A DNA stretch of 64,000 nt from Saccharothrix tamanrassetensis (GTDB lineage: Bacteria > Actinomycetota > Actinomycetes > Mycobacteriales > Pseudonocardiaceae): contig NZ_JACHJN010000007.1 of assembly GCF_014203665.1 (NCBI RefSeq), positions 1 through 64,000 of the forward strand, read 5' to 3'. Below, piece after piece: positions 43,092 to 52,512 of the stretch (position 1 is its first letter; each line of letters starts with the position of its first letter). The notes under the pieces are model-generated. The model saw nothing but the letters and a program-made list of their open reading frames with translations. It was not told where the DNA came from and made no database searches. The position numbers and the translations under genes were made by a program.

Positions 43092-44552
43092 ATGACCAAC
43101 CACCGCAACCTGCTGATCGCCGGCGAAGACGTGCCCGCGACCGGAGGCCGCACCGTCGACGACGTCAACCCGTTCACCGGCGAGGTGTTCGCGACCGTCG
43201 CCGCCGCCACCCCCGAGGACGTGACGAAAGCGGTCGACGCCGCGGACGCCGCGTTCCCCGGCTGGGCCGCGCTGAGCCCGTTCGCCCGCCGCAAGATCCT
43301 GCTGGACGCGGCGGACCTGCTCGACGCCCGCAAGGAGCAGGCGGTCGAGCTGATGGCGGGCGAGGTGGGCGGCACCACGCGGTGGGCCGCGTTCAACGTC
43401 TTCCTCGCCGCGAACATCCTGCGCGAGGCCGCCGCGTCGGTCACCGCCCCGCGCGGTGAGGTGCTGGCCGCGCAGGAGGAGGGCGCGCTGGGGCTCGCGG
43501 TGCGGGAACCGCTCGGCGTGGTGGCGGCGTTCGCGCCGTGGAACGCGCCGCTGATCCTCGGCACCCGTGCGTTCGCCGCGCCGATCGCGGCGGGCAACAC
43601 GGTGGTGCTCAAGCCCAGCGAGGAGGCCCCGCTGGCGTCCGGCCTGTTCCTGGCCGACGTGCTGCGCGAGGCCGGCCTGCCCGCAGGGGTGCTCAACGTC
43701 GTGACGAACGACCCGCAGGACGCCGCGGCCGTCGCCGAGAGCCTGATCGCCGACCCGCGGGTCCGGGTGGTCAACTTCACCGGCTCCACCGAGGTCGGCC
43801 GGATCATCGGCACGCACGCCGCCCGCCACCTCAAGCCCGCCGTGCTCGAACTCGGCGGCAAGAACGCGATCATCGTGCTGGACGACGCCGACCTCGACCA
43901 CGCGGTGGACGCGGCGGCGTTCGGCGTGTTCATGAACTCCGGCCAGATCTGCATGTCCGGTGACCGGGTCCTGGTGCACGAGAAGGTCGCCGACGAGTTC
44001 ACCGCCCGCTTCGTCGCCAAGGTCGCGGCCCTGCCGCACGGCGACCCCACCGACCCGGACACCGTGATCGGCCCGCTGGTCAGCACCCGGTCCGCCGAGC
44101 GGGTCGCCGCGCTGGTGCGCGACGCGCGCGCCAAGGGCGCGACCGTGCTGACCGGCGGCGACGGGCCGGACGGCGCGCTGCACCCGGCGACCGTGCTCAG
44201 CGGGATCACGCCGGACATGGACCTGCACTACGGCGAGGCGTTCGGACCGGTCTGCGTGCTGGAGACGTTCTCCTCCGACGACGAGGCCGTGGCCCGTGCC
44301 AACGACACCGACCACGGTCTGACGTGCGGCATCCTGACCGAGAACGGCACCAGGGGGTTGACCCTGGCCCGCCGCATCCGGACCGGCATCGTGCACGTCA
44401 ACGACCAGTCGGTGGGCGACGAGCCGCAGGCCCCGTTCGGCGGCGTGAAGTCCAGCGGCTACGGCAGGTTCGGCGGTCGCTGGGGTGTCGAGGCGTTCAC
44501 CACGACCCGCTGGATCACGCTCGCCACCGCCCACGCGCACTACCCGTTCTGA
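43092..44552 (+). CDS. NAD(P)-dependent aldehyde dehydrogenase (aromatic aldehyde type)
   Basis: A 486-residue ALDH. The active Glu is in LELGGKNA, the nucleophile Cys in NSGQICMSGDRV, and the cofactor loop is FTGSTEVGR. The text resembles benzaldehyde/vanillin/salicylaldehyde dehydrogenases more than betaine or succinate-semialdehyde ones; this is inferred from general likeness. No oxygenase or transporter for aromatics is nearby. Confidence 0.92.
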   Translation: MTNHRNLLIAGEDVPATGGRTVDDVNPFTGEVFATVAAATPEDVTKAVDAADAAFPGWAALSPFARRKILLDAADLLDARKEQAVELMAGEVGGTTRWAAFNVFLAANILREAAASVTAPRGEVLAAQEEGALGLAVREPLGVVAAFAPWNAPLILGTRAFAAPIAAGNTVVLKPSEEAPLASGLFLADVLREAGLPAGVLNVVTNDPQDAAAVAESLIADPRVRVVNFTGSTEVGRIIGTHAARHLKPAVLELGGKNAIIVLDDADLDHAVDAAAFGVFMNSGQICMSGDRVLVHEKVADEFTARFVAKVAALPHGDPTDPDTVIGPLVSTRSAERVAALVRDARAKGATVLTGGDGPDGALHPATVLSGITPDMDLHYGEAFGPVCVLETFSSDDEAVARANDTDHGLTCGILTENGTRGLTLARRIRTGIVHVNDQSVGDEPQAPFGGVKSSGYGRFGGRWGVEAFTTTRWITLATAHAHYPF

Positions 44553-44821
44553 CCGGGGTCGCGCACCCGGGCAGGGCCGGGGACCGGTAGAGGGAGTTCG
44601 GGAACAGGCGCCGACGGCCGGGCCGACCAAGGGGAACCGCCGCTCGTGGAACACCGGGACGAGCGGCGGGTACCCCGGTCGACGCCCGTCCGGCCGGCGC
44701 CTTCCTGGTCAGCACCCTTCCAGACCGGGACCGTCCCGCCGGCGTCCGGTCCGGAAGGACCGGCGGGCACGCGGATCGGCGGTGCCACCCGCCGTGGCGG
44801 TGCCATTCCACCGAGGCGGTG
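44553..44821. other. 269-bp spacer between convergent ALDH and acyltransferase genes
   Basis: The stretch is GC-rich with repeated CCGG/ACCGG words and no reliable coding frame. Several short hairpins are possible (for example around 44727-44765), but none is clearly a terminator. Confidence 0.4.
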
Positions 44822-46897
44822 CTATTCGCCGAGCTTGGCCACGAAGTCCTGCTCCACCATCGGCGCCATGGAGATCATGAAGCTGCCGCTGATGTGGTTG
44901 TCGTCGCGGTAGACCCACACGTTGCCGATGACCGGCGGGCACTTGTCGTCGTCGCAGAAGTAGCCGGTGAAGTCCGAGAAGGACACGTTGGACGGCAGGT
45001 CGGCGATGTCCTCGTACGGCGGCTTGGCGTGGTACAGGTCCGAACGCGCCGGGCTGCACCGGGCGACGCTCATGCTGTTGGCCACCATGCACTCCGACGG
45101 GCGGACCTCGAAGCGCGGGTTGTCCCGGACGGCGATCACCCTGATGCCGTCGGGTTCGAGGTTGCGCCACTGCCGCACGAAACCACTCGGCGTGTACTCG
45201 GTGAGGCCGGGGCGGATGTCCCTGGTGCCGTTGGCGATCACCGCGTCCGGCCGCAGTTCCCTGATCCGCTCCAGCGCCCAGGCGTTCCACTGCACGCACG
45301 GCTGGAAGTCCGCGATCGCGTCGGAGTCCACCGAGAACGGGCAGCCGCCCCGCAGGATGGTGGTGACCTCCCACTGCCGACGCTCGGCGACCACGGCGAG
45401 CGCGGGCAGGTACTGGTGCATGTGCGAGTCGCCGACCAGCACGACCCGCTTCTTCGGCTGCGCCGGGCCGGCCAGCGTGCACACGCGCAGCTCCTCGTCG
45501 CTCTGGTCGAGCAGGCACTCGCGGTCCGGCGGCTTGCCGACGTCGTCGTTGAGGGCCACCAGCGGCGGGACGTACTCGGCGTCCGGCGAGCCCCAGTACT
45601 CGAAGCCCGGTGTGCGGGCCAGCGCGCCGGGGTGGTCGGGGTCGTCCAGCTTGATCGCGTAGGAGGACGCCTTCCGCGTGCTCGTGTACTGCCACACCCC
45701 GGCGCCCACCAGCACGGGCACCAGCAGCAGCACACCGAACCGGTAGGCACCCCACGGCTTGGCCACGCCGATGGCCGACCCGCGGACCGGCTTCTCCACG
45801 AGGTGGTAGGTCGCCACGGACAGCAGCACGGACAGGGCGATGACGAACGCGCCGTCCACGAGCCCCAGCTCGCGTTGGCCGCGCGCGACGAGGAACAGCA
45901 CCAGCACCGGCCAGTGCCACAGGTAGAGCGAGTAGCTCAGGTCGCCCACGTACCGCATGAACGGGGTGCCGAGCAGCCGGTCGGCACCCGCCCCGCTGCC
46001 GGTGGTGCCCGCCACGATCACGGCCGCGCCGCACAGCGTCGGCCACAGCGCGAGCCAGCCCGGGAACACCGTGCCGACCTGGAGCACCAGGCCGCACGCG
46101 ACCAGCCCGGCGATACCCGCCCAGCCGAGCACGACCCGTGCCGCGCGGGGCAGCACGACGGTGTCCACGACCAGGGCGAGCAGGCCGCCGAGCGCGAACT
46201 CCCAGGCCCTGGTGAGCGAGTGGAAGTAGGCCAGCGGCTGGTCGACCGAGGTGAGCGCGATCGAGAAGACCAGCGACTCGACGAACACGGCGACCAGCAG
46301 CCAGTGCACGATCCGCCGCGCGCCCCACCCGGTGACGCGGGCGAGGAACAGGGCCAGTGCCGCCATGAGGGGCCAGACGACGAAGAACTGGCCCTGGATG
46401 GACAGCGACCAGAAGTGCTGGACGACGCTGGCCGAGTTGTGCTGGGCGAAGTAGTCCGCCGAGTCCGCCGCGAGCTGCCAGTTCTCCAGGTAGAGGGCGG
46501 CGGCGACGATCTCCCGGATGGTCTGGAACCACCGGCTGCCGGGCAGCGCCACCACGGACACCGCCATCACCACGAGCAGCACGGTGAGCGCCGCCGGGAA
46601 CAGCCGTTTGACCATCCGGCCCCACAGCGGGACGAAGGCGATGCGCCCCTTGGCGGTGGCCCGCACGAGTTGACCGGTGACCAGGAAGCCGGAGATCACG
46701 AAGAACACGTCGACGCCGCCGGACACCCGGCCGAGCCACACGTGGTAGACGACGACCAGGGTGACCGCGACGGCCCGCAGGCCCTGGATCTCGGGTCGGA
46801 ACCGGGGTGCCGGGCCGGTCGGCGACGCCGCGGGGGTGGCGCCGGTCGTGGTGTCCTCCCGCGAGGACCGGGCAAGGGTCAAGATCGGCTCCGCCAT
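44822..46897 (-). CDS. Membrane acyltransferase with SGNH domain (OafA-like)
   Basis: A 691-residue two-domain protein. Residues 30-390 form an acyltransferase-3 membrane domain with about ten helices (FRPEIQGLRAVAVTLVVVYHVW and GGVDVFFVISGFLVTGQL). The C-terminal part is an SGNH esterase-like domain with GDSHMHQYLPAL (Ser-His motif) and a Cys-rich loop. Such enzymes O-acetylate cell-surface sugars or secondary metabolites, taking the acyl group across the membrane. There is no glycan cluster nearby, so the acceptor is unknown. Confidence 0.93.
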   Translation of the reverse strand: MAEPILTLARSSREDTTTGATPAASPTGPAPRFRPEIQGLRAVAVTLVVVYHVWLGRVSGGVDVFFVISGFLVTGQLVRATAKGRIAFVPLWGRMVKRLFPAALTVLLVVMAVSVVALPGSRWFQTIREIVAAALYLENWQLAADSADYFAQHNSASVVQHFWSLSIQGQFFVVWPLMAALALFLARVTGWGARRIVHWLLVAVFVESLVFSIALTSVDQPLAYFHSLTRAWEFALGGLLALVVDTVVLPRAARVVLGWAGIAGLVACGLVLQVGTVFPGWLALWPTLCGAAVIVAGTTGSGAGADRLLGTPFMRYVGDLSYSLYLWHWPVLVLFLVARGQRELGLVDGAFVIALSVLLSVATYHLVEKPVRGSAIGVAKPWGAYRFGVLLLVPVLVGAGVWQYTSTRKASSYAIKLDDPDHPGALARTPGFEYWGSPDAEYVPPLVALNDDVGKPPDRECLLDQSDEELRVCTLAGPAQPKKRVVLVGDSHMHQYLPALAVVAERRQWEVTTILRGGCPFSVDSDAIADFQPCVQWNAWALERIRELRPDAVIANGTRDIRPGLTEYTPSGFVRQWRNLEPDGIRVIAVRDNPRFEVRPSECMVANSMSVARCSPARSDLYHAKPPYEDIADLPSNVSFSDFTGYFCDDDKCPPVIGNVWVYRDDNHISGSFMISMAPMVEQDFVAKLGE

Positions 46898-47343
46898 GCT
46901 GTTCGCTCGCGTCGCCGATCCGGTGTTTCGGGACGCCCCCCGGATGTCACTCGGTCGAGCGACGTCCCAGGGACAATACCTGAGACAAGTAACGACAAGT
47001 CACCAGACGTCCCACCTTTCCTCATGACGTGGTGCCGGCGTCGGTGATGCCCGTCACCCGTGGTCGACTTCCGGCGCGGTGGAGAACACCTTCGTTCGAC
47101 GCGTCGGGCCCACGTGCGGCGGGCAACGGGGTCCGTCGGGTCACTGCTGGTCGGCGGCACGGGATGCTCCGCGGGTCGGGGGCGGTTCCGCCGAAATCGT
47201 AGGTCGACCTGCGCCATTCCGGTGGCCGGAGCGGCCGAACGACGGAATTCGACGTTATTCGGCCCTGATGGCCCCTTATGTGCTCCGCATAATGTGCCGA
47301 CACGGCAGCGGGAGGCGTGGCCCGGGGGAATTCCAGGAGTCTC
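46898..47343. other. 446-bp gene-free divergent region
   Basis: No gene seen on either strand. It should hold promoters for the acyltransferase and for the NTPase gene. An inverted repeat GGCCGAA (47233-47239) / TTCGGCC (47258-47264) and a possible -10 box CATAAT (near 47287) lie on the NTPase side. AGGAG precedes the NTPase ATG. Confidence 0.5.
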
Positions 47344-49278
47344 ATGTCCGGTTCGGCGCGTTCTCTGTCGGGCGTGCGCGGCATCGCGTGGAGCCTCGTG
47401 GACGAACTGACCCGGCGGCCCGGTGGCCAGGGCCGTGAACTGCCCGTGGTGGTGGCGCTGGGGCCGCGGGGCAGCGGGAAGACCGCCCTGCTCGACCAGA
47501 TCCGGGACCGGTGCGCGAATCAGGTGCCGTCGGCGCTGCTGGACTTCCAGGAGACCGGCGACGCGCGGCCGAGCAGGGTGCTCACCGGGTTGGCATTCGA
47601 TTTGAGCCGGTACGTGCCGCAGTTCGGCCGGATGGCGTTCCCCCGGCTGTGGCTGTGCGCGCTGGTGCTCGCGGGCAACCTGAACACCGCGGACCGGCCC
47701 AAGGCGCTCGCCGGGCTGAACGAATTGATGACCAAGGACCGGCCGCTGGAACGGCACCGGGCACAGGTGCTGGACCTGGCCCGGCTGGCCGGTGAGGCGG
47801 GCGGCCTGCCCGGCTGGGCGCCGGACGCGACCAACACCCTGCTCAACGGCCTCAACGTGCTGTCACGGTGGCGGATGCTGCGCTCGGTGCGCAAGCTGTC
47901 CAAAGGCTCCCCGCGCGACCCGCGCGACCTCCTGGTGGACCTGAACAAGAACGACAAGGGCTCCCCCGCCGACCGCCGCGCGGTGGACGACATCGTGTTC
48001 GACGCGTTCCTGGCCGACCTGCACCAGGCGTTCACCGGCGGGCTGCACCGGCTGCAGCGCACCGCGAACTGCGTGATCCTGCTGGACAACGCGCACACCG
48101 CCGAGGGACGGGCGTTCCTGGCCGCGCTGCTCGCCGCCCGCCGCCGGTCCGGCACCCGCGCCGACCACGCGGCGGTGTTCGCCACCAGCCGTACCTGGAA
48201 CGTGGAGTGGAACGGCGCGTGGCGGCGTCCGGGCACCCCGCCCAACGGCACCGACCTCCCGCTCCCCCGCACCGCGGGCGAAGCCGACCGGGACAGCCGC
48301 ACCCGCACCGACTGGGACCAGTGGTACCTGGTGGGCCTGGGGCACCTGGACGACGCCGCCACCGAGGACGTGGTGTCGCAGGCCGGGGTCGACCTGCCCG
48401 CCGGACTGCCGTACCGGCTGACCCGCGGCCACCCCGGCGGCCTGCGCACCCTGCTGGACGTGGTCGCCCGCCAGGAGGAACCGCCGCGCGGGCAGGCGTT
48501 GCGCGGGCTGCTGTCGCTGCCCGCCGACCCGGACCGGCCGGTGTCGCTGGCCGACGAGGCGCTCGACGCGCTCGTCCAGGACCTGCCGCCGGCGCTGCGC
48601 GAGGACCTGGTCACCGCCTCCGCCGGGCGCGGCATCGAGTTCCTGTCCGAACCGACCGTGCTGGCGTCCGCGCTGCCCGACGGCGGCGGCGCGCTCTACG
48701 CGTTCCTGGTGAACAACTTCCTGCTCGCCCTGGAGCCCGACCAGGACGGCGGCACGCGCCCGGTGCTCGACCCGTGGCTGCGCACCCTGCTGCTGCACCG
48801 GCTGTCGCGCCGGGCCGAGGACGGCCCGGTCGGCTGGACCGCCGTGCACCGCCGCTGCCGCGAGTACTACGAGGGGCTCGGTCTGACCACCGAGGCGAGC
48901 TACCACGACCTGGCGCTCGGTGACGTGGGCGCGGTGGTGACCGCGCTCGCCGGCCCGTTCGCCGAGGCGGACCGCCCGCTGGACCAGCCGACCGCGCGGG
49001 CCTGGCTGCGCGACCTCGACCTGATCACCTCCGCGCCGAACCGGCCGGCACCCGACGCCGACCCGCTCACGCAGGTGGAGCGGCTGATCGAGGACGTGCC
49101 CGCCGCCGACGCCACCCTGGCCCGGCTGGTCGCGTCGCTGTGGCTGTCCGGCGACCCGCTCGGCGACCCCGGCGACACGCTGCGCGGACGCATCGAGCAC
49201 GCGTACAGCGCGCTCGCCCAGCACCGCGGCCAGGGCTCGATCCTGCTGTACGACCGGGCGGAGAGGTATCGCGCATGA
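47344..49278 (+). CDS. P-loop NTPase, STAND/AAA16-like, first gene of a two-gene unit
   Basis: A 644-residue protein. Walker A is GPRGSGKT at residues 40-47, and Walker B is CVILLDNAH at about 245, followed by a sensor-like VFATSRTW. The C-terminal 300 residues are helical, without a clear repeat or effector motif. The order NTPase then helical domain resembles STAND-type switches, but no NB-ARC GLPL is evident. The ATG at 47344 has AGGAG four bases upstream. Its stop overlaps the next gene's ATG (ATGA), so it is made with the binding protein. Confidence 0.8.
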   Translation: MSGSARSLSGVRGIAWSLVDELTRRPGGQGRELPVVVALGPRGSGKTALLDQIRDRCANQVPSALLDFQETGDARPSRVLTGLAFDLSRYVPQFGRMAFPRLWLCALVLAGNLNTADRPKALAGLNELMTKDRPLERHRAQVLDLARLAGEAGGLPGWAPDATNTLLNGLNVLSRWRMLRSVRKLSKGSPRDPRDLLVDLNKNDKGSPADRRAVDDIVFDAFLADLHQAFTGGLHRLQRTANCVILLDNAHTAEGRAFLAALLAARRRSGTRADHAAVFATSRTWNVEWNGAWRRPGTPPNGTDLPLPRTAGEADRDSRTRTDWDQWYLVGLGHLDDAATEDVVSQAGVDLPAGLPYRLTRGHPGGLRTLLDVVARQEEPPRGQALRGLLSLPADPDRPVSLADEALDALVQDLPPALREDLVTASAGRGIEFLSEPTVLASALPDGGGALYAFLVNNFLLALEPDQDGGTRPVLDPWLRTLLLHRLSRRAEDGPVGWTAVHRRCREYYEGLGLTTEASYHDLALGDVGAVVTALAGPFAEADRPLDQPTARAWLRDLDLITSAPNRPAPDADPLTQVERLIEDVPAADATLARLVASLWLSGDPLGDPGDTLRGRIEHAYSALAQHRGQGSILLYDRAERYRA

Positions 49279-50747
49279 GTCCGAACGTCCCACGGTCCCC
49301 GTTGCACAGGTACCTGGTGGTCGGCCTGGTCGTGGTGGTCGTCGCCGTGCTGGTGGGGGTCTACCTGTTCGCCCGGGACCGGTTCGAGCGCTGCGACGGC
49401 CGGGACGACGTGCGCAAGGCGCCCAACGGCGAGTGCGTCGGGGTGACCGCGGCCGACAGCGACTTCGACGAGCCGGAGCTGACCGGCGTCATCGACCGGA
49501 TCCGGGCGGCGAACGAGGCGGCGCGGGCCGACGAGCAGTTCGTCAGCGTCGCGGTGTTCCTGCCGATGAGCACCTCGGCGGAGGGCATCGCGACCGACGA
49601 GTGGGTGCGCAACCAGTTGCAGGGCTCCTACCAGGCGCAGGTGACGTTCAACAAGGACGCCCGGCCGAAGGTGCAGCTGCTGCTGGCCAACCCGGGCAGC
49701 GACATGAGCCGGTGGCCGCAGGTCGTGGCGGAGCTGGACCGGCGGCGCTCCGGCCCGGACCACCTGGTGGCGGTGACCGGCATCGGGTTGAGCCTGGGCC
49801 ACGCCCGCGAGGCCATGCGGCGGATGTCCGAGCTGCGCATCCCGATGGTCGGCTCCACCATCACCGCCGACGACCTGAGGGACATCCCCGGGCTGCTGCG
49901 CCCCGCGCCGACCAACGAGCGGCAGGCCCGTGCGGCGGCCAACCACGCGAAGCGGACCGGCGCCACCAAGGCGCTCCTCGTCACCGACACCAACGGCAAG
50001 GACCTGTACCCGTCGACCCTGGCCTCGGCGTTCCGCGCGGGCTTCGGCGACGACACGCACCGCGTACTGCCCCGGGAGCAGCAGTACGACTCCGGCCTGG
50101 GCAGCGTGGAGAACGCGTTCACGCTGATGCTGCCCAACATCTGCGCGACCGACGCGGACCTGGTGTACTTCGCCGGGCGGGGCCGGGACCTGGTCCGCTT
50201 CGTCGGGCGACTGGCCACCCGGCTGTGCCAGGACCGGGTGATCCACATCCTGACCGGCGACGACCTGTCCGCCGAGCAGTTGCGCGGCGACCAGTTCCGG
50301 CAGGGCCTGGACGCCGGGGTGGAGGTCGTCTACACCGATGTGGCCGACGAACGGGCGTGGGAGGCGGACCGGCGCAAACCCGAGCCGGAGCGCCGGTTCC
50401 AGGAGGCGGCGGTCAAGCGCTTCCTGGGCGACGACCAGTCGCCGGACATGTGCTTCCGGTGCATGTTCGGTACGGCCTCGCTGGGCGACGACGGCGGGAT
50501 CATGGCCTACGACGCCATGCTGACCGCCACCACGGCGATCCAGCGGGCGTCGGGCGTGCCCGGTCAGCGGGTGACGACGGCCGAGGTGCTCCAGACGTTC
50601 CACTCGCTCAACGGGGAGAGCTCGATCGCCGGTGCCAGCGGCCTGCTGTCCTACGACAACGACGGCACCGCCCACCAGAAGGTCGTCCCCCTGCTCAAGC
50701 TCGACCGGTCGGGCAAACCGGAGTTCGTGGCGCTGGTGACCGACTAG
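49275..50747 (+). CDS. Membrane-anchored periplasmic-binding-protein-like protein
   Basis: A 490-residue protein with one uncleaved-looking helix (RYLVVGLVVVVVAVLVGVYLF) at residues 10-31 and no lipobox. The rest is a type I periplasmic-binding domain like Leu/Ile/Val-binding proteins: VTGIGLSLGHAREAMRRMSELRIPMVGSTITADDL, ALLVTDTNGKDLYPSTL, DADLVYFAGRGRDLVRFV. There are no ABC permease or ATPase genes, so it is unlikely to serve uptake. Coupling to the upstream NTPase suggests sensing across the membrane. Confidence 0.85.
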   Translation: MSPNVPRSPLHRYLVVGLVVVVVAVLVGVYLFARDRFERCDGRDDVRKAPNGECVGVTAADSDFDEPELTGVIDRIRAANEAARADEQFVSVAVFLPMSTSAEGIATDEWVRNQLQGSYQAQVTFNKDARPKVQLLLANPGSDMSRWPQVVAELDRRRSGPDHLVAVTGIGLSLGHAREAMRRMSELRIPMVGSTITADDLRDIPGLLRPAPTNERQARAAANHAKRTGATKALLVTDTNGKDLYPSTLASAFRAGFGDDTHRVLPREQQYDSGLGSVENAFTLMLPNICATDADLVYFAGRGRDLVRFVGRLATRLCQDRVIHILTGDDLSAEQLRGDQFRQGLDAGVEVVYTDVADERAWEADRRKPEPERRFQEAAVKRFLGDDQSPDMCFRCMFGTASLGDDGGIMAYDAMLTATTAIQRASGVPGQRVTTAEVLQTFHSLNGESSIAGASGLLSYDNDGTAHQKVVPLLKLDRSGKPEFVALVTD

Positions 50748-50842
50748 GGCACTCCGCGCGGCCACCGGCGGGTGATGCGGTGGAACGATCCGGTGACCGC
50801 ACACCACCACGAGATCAGCGGTGTCGTCCACGGGACGGGCCG

Positions 50843-51171
50843 GCGCTGATCCTGCTGGACAACGCGTCGACAGACGACCAGGTGCGCCCGCTGCTGCCGG
50901 GCGACCCCCGGCACCGGGTGCTCGTCACCAGCCGGCACGTGCCGGCCGACCTGCCCGCGCGGCTGTTCGAACTCGACGTGCCGCCGCAGGAGGAAGCGGT
51001 GGAGCTGGTCGGGGCGGCACTGCGCACGGCCCGACCGGACGACGACCGGGTGCGGACCGCCGCGGCGGACGTGGCCGAACCGGTCGGGCTGGGCGCCCGA
51101 CTGCCCCTGGCGTTGCGCATCGCGTCGGTCATCCTGGCGAGCGCCACCGGCCGGCCGGTAGCGGAGTCGAC
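50843..51171 (+). pseudogene. Relic of an NB-ARC (AfsR-like) regulator
   Basis: A frame without a start encodes the middle of an NB-ARC ATPase: Walker B ALILLDNAST, VRPLLPGDPRHRVLVTSR (sensor 1), DEAV-like EEAVELVGAAL and the GLPL-like LPLALRIA. The Walker A upstream and all domains downstream are gone. The fragment lies between the binding-protein gene and a convergent MFS gene. It looks like the remains of a deleted regulator, possibly brought in as part of the neighbouring module. Confidence 0.75.
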
Positions 51172-51199
51172 CGCCGCTGACGGCGGGAACGGCGGCGGG

Positions 51200-51257
51200 T
51201 CGGATCGACGGTGCTCAGTCGCGGCGAATCGGATCGGCGGTGCTCAGTCGCGGCGCG
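51200..51257. repeat. 29-bp tandem duplication at the MFS stop codon
   Basis: Two adjacent 29-bp copies (TCGGATCGACGGTGCTCAGT... and TCGGATCGGCGGTGCTCAGT...) cover the 3' end of the MFS gene. They seem to have extended or replaced its last residues. Only one or two differences separate them, so the event is recent. Confidence 0.8.
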
Positions 51258-52372
51258 CCGTGGCCGTACGAACCGCCGCGGCGCTGACCGGCGAGGACGG
51301 CGGCGAGCCCGAGCAGGCTGCCGCTCAGCGTGGTGAGCACCGCGACACCCCCGACCAGCAGCGGCCCGCCCGCGTCGCCGAGTTCGCGGCCCACCTCGGC
51401 GCTGCCCATGGTCTGCCCGAGGCGTCCGGGCGGGGTGGCGGCGGCCAGGGCGGCGAAGGCCAACGGTGTGACGACGCCGGTGCCCACGCCGATCACGACG
51501 GCGGCGGCGAAGGTCGTGGGCAGCACCGGCAGGGTGGCGGCGATCGTGTAGCCGGCGGCGGCCAGCAGCAGACCGGTGGTCATGCCGGTCGTGCCGCGCA
51601 GGCGTCCGGCGTCCCGCGCCCGGCCGACCGCGGGTTGGACCAGTGCCGCCGCCGCGGCCATCGCCGACACCGCGAGACCGGCGACCAGCGGGCCCGTGCC
51701 GGTGTGCACGGGCAGGAAGCCGACGCCGACGGCCAGTGCGGCGGTGGTGGCGGCCAACGCGGCGGTCGGGGGGAGGAAGCCCGGGTGGGTGAGCCCGCGG
51801 GACAGGTCCAGCAAGGTCTGCCGGGTGCGTGGCAGCGGCGGCACGGCGGGCACGGCGAGTGTCGCCCACACCGCGACGGCCACGGCCGGCGCCGCGAGGG
51901 TCGTGAACAGCAGCCCGAAGCCGCCCAACGTGATCAGCGCGCCGCCGAGCAGCGGCCCGAGGGTGTAGCCGAGTCCTTTCCACGCCCCGTACCCGCCGAA
52001 CGCCCGACCGTGGCCCTCGCTCGGTGTGAGGCGTGCGACCAGTGCGCTCGCCGCCGGGGAGAACGCCGCGGCTGCCGCGCCCTGCCCCAGCCTGGCCAGG
52101 CCCACCGCGCCCGCGTCGCCCGCGAGCACGAAGGCCGCCGAGGCGACCGCGAACGCCGGCAGGCCGCCGAGCAGCACCGGGCGTGGACCGATGCGGTCGG
52201 CGAGTGAGCCGAAGACCGGCTTGAGGACGATCTCCGCGCCGTCGTACACGGCGAGCAGCAGGCCGAGGGTCAGCAGGGACGTCTGCGTGTAGCCGCCGAG
52301 CCCCGCCGCGATGCAGTGCGCGCCGAACGCGGTCACGAAACCCGCCGCGTACAGGGGGAAGAGGGCGCGCAT
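51215..52372 (-). CDS. MFS transporter, 12-helix efflux type
   Basis: A 385-residue major facilitator. The motif A-like loop is GSLADRIGPRPVLLGG, and the second half has PAVGRARDAGRLRG. The first helix is preceded by only three residues. The C-terminus ends inside a tandem duplication and may differ from relatives. The substrate is unknown; the nearest regulator is the small wHTH gene divergent from it. Confidence 0.87.
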   Translation of the reverse strand: MRALFPLYAAGFVTAFGAHCIAAGLGGYTQTSLLTLGLLLAVYDGAEIVLKPVFGSLADRIGPRPVLLGGLPAFAVASAAFVLAGDAGAVGLARLGQGAAAAAFSPAASALVARLTPSEGHGRAFGGYGAWKGLGYTLGPLLGGALITLGGFGLLFTTLAAPAVAVAVWATLAVPAVPPLPRTRQTLLDLSRGLTHPGFLPPTAALAATTAALAVGVGFLPVHTGTGPLVAGLAVSAMAAAAALVQPAVGRARDAGRLRGTTGMTTGLLLAAAGYTIAATLPVLPTTFAAAVVIGVGTGVVTPLAFAALAAATPPGRLGQTMGSAEVGRELGDAGGPLLVGGVAVLTTLSGSLLGLAAVLAGQRRGGSYGHGAPRLSTADPIRRD

Positions 52373-52460
52373 ACGGTCTCCGCCTCGGTCAGGCCACGAC
52401 GAGCCCGCAGTTGCCGCACGGACCTCACCCAGCGACCCGTCGACTTCCGGCGCGGAATCG

Positions 52461-52500
52461 TGCTAGTTTTCATGTGTAAGAACTTTCTGACATGTGAAGG
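52461..52500 (+). promoter_or_regulatory. Candidate operator before the wHTH gene
   Basis: Two near-copies, CATGTGTAAG (52471-52480) and CATGTGAAGG (52491-52500), are 20 bp apart, two helical turns, with AGAACTTTCT between them. This AT-rich island is unusual here. It is probably the autoregulatory site of the wHTH protein, and may also serve the divergent MFS gene. Confidence 0.5.
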
Positions 52501-52512
52501 GAAACCCTGACG

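Noticed and set aside
44819..47047. 742-codon plus-strand frame
   Set aside because: It is antisense to the acyltransferase, whose ten membrane helices and GDSH motif are unmistakable.
47063..52456. 17-bp identical word GTCGACTTCCGGCGCGG at about 47063 and 52440
   Set aside because: Both lie in non-coding DNA before unrelated genes. With this base bias one such match in 64 kb is expected by chance.
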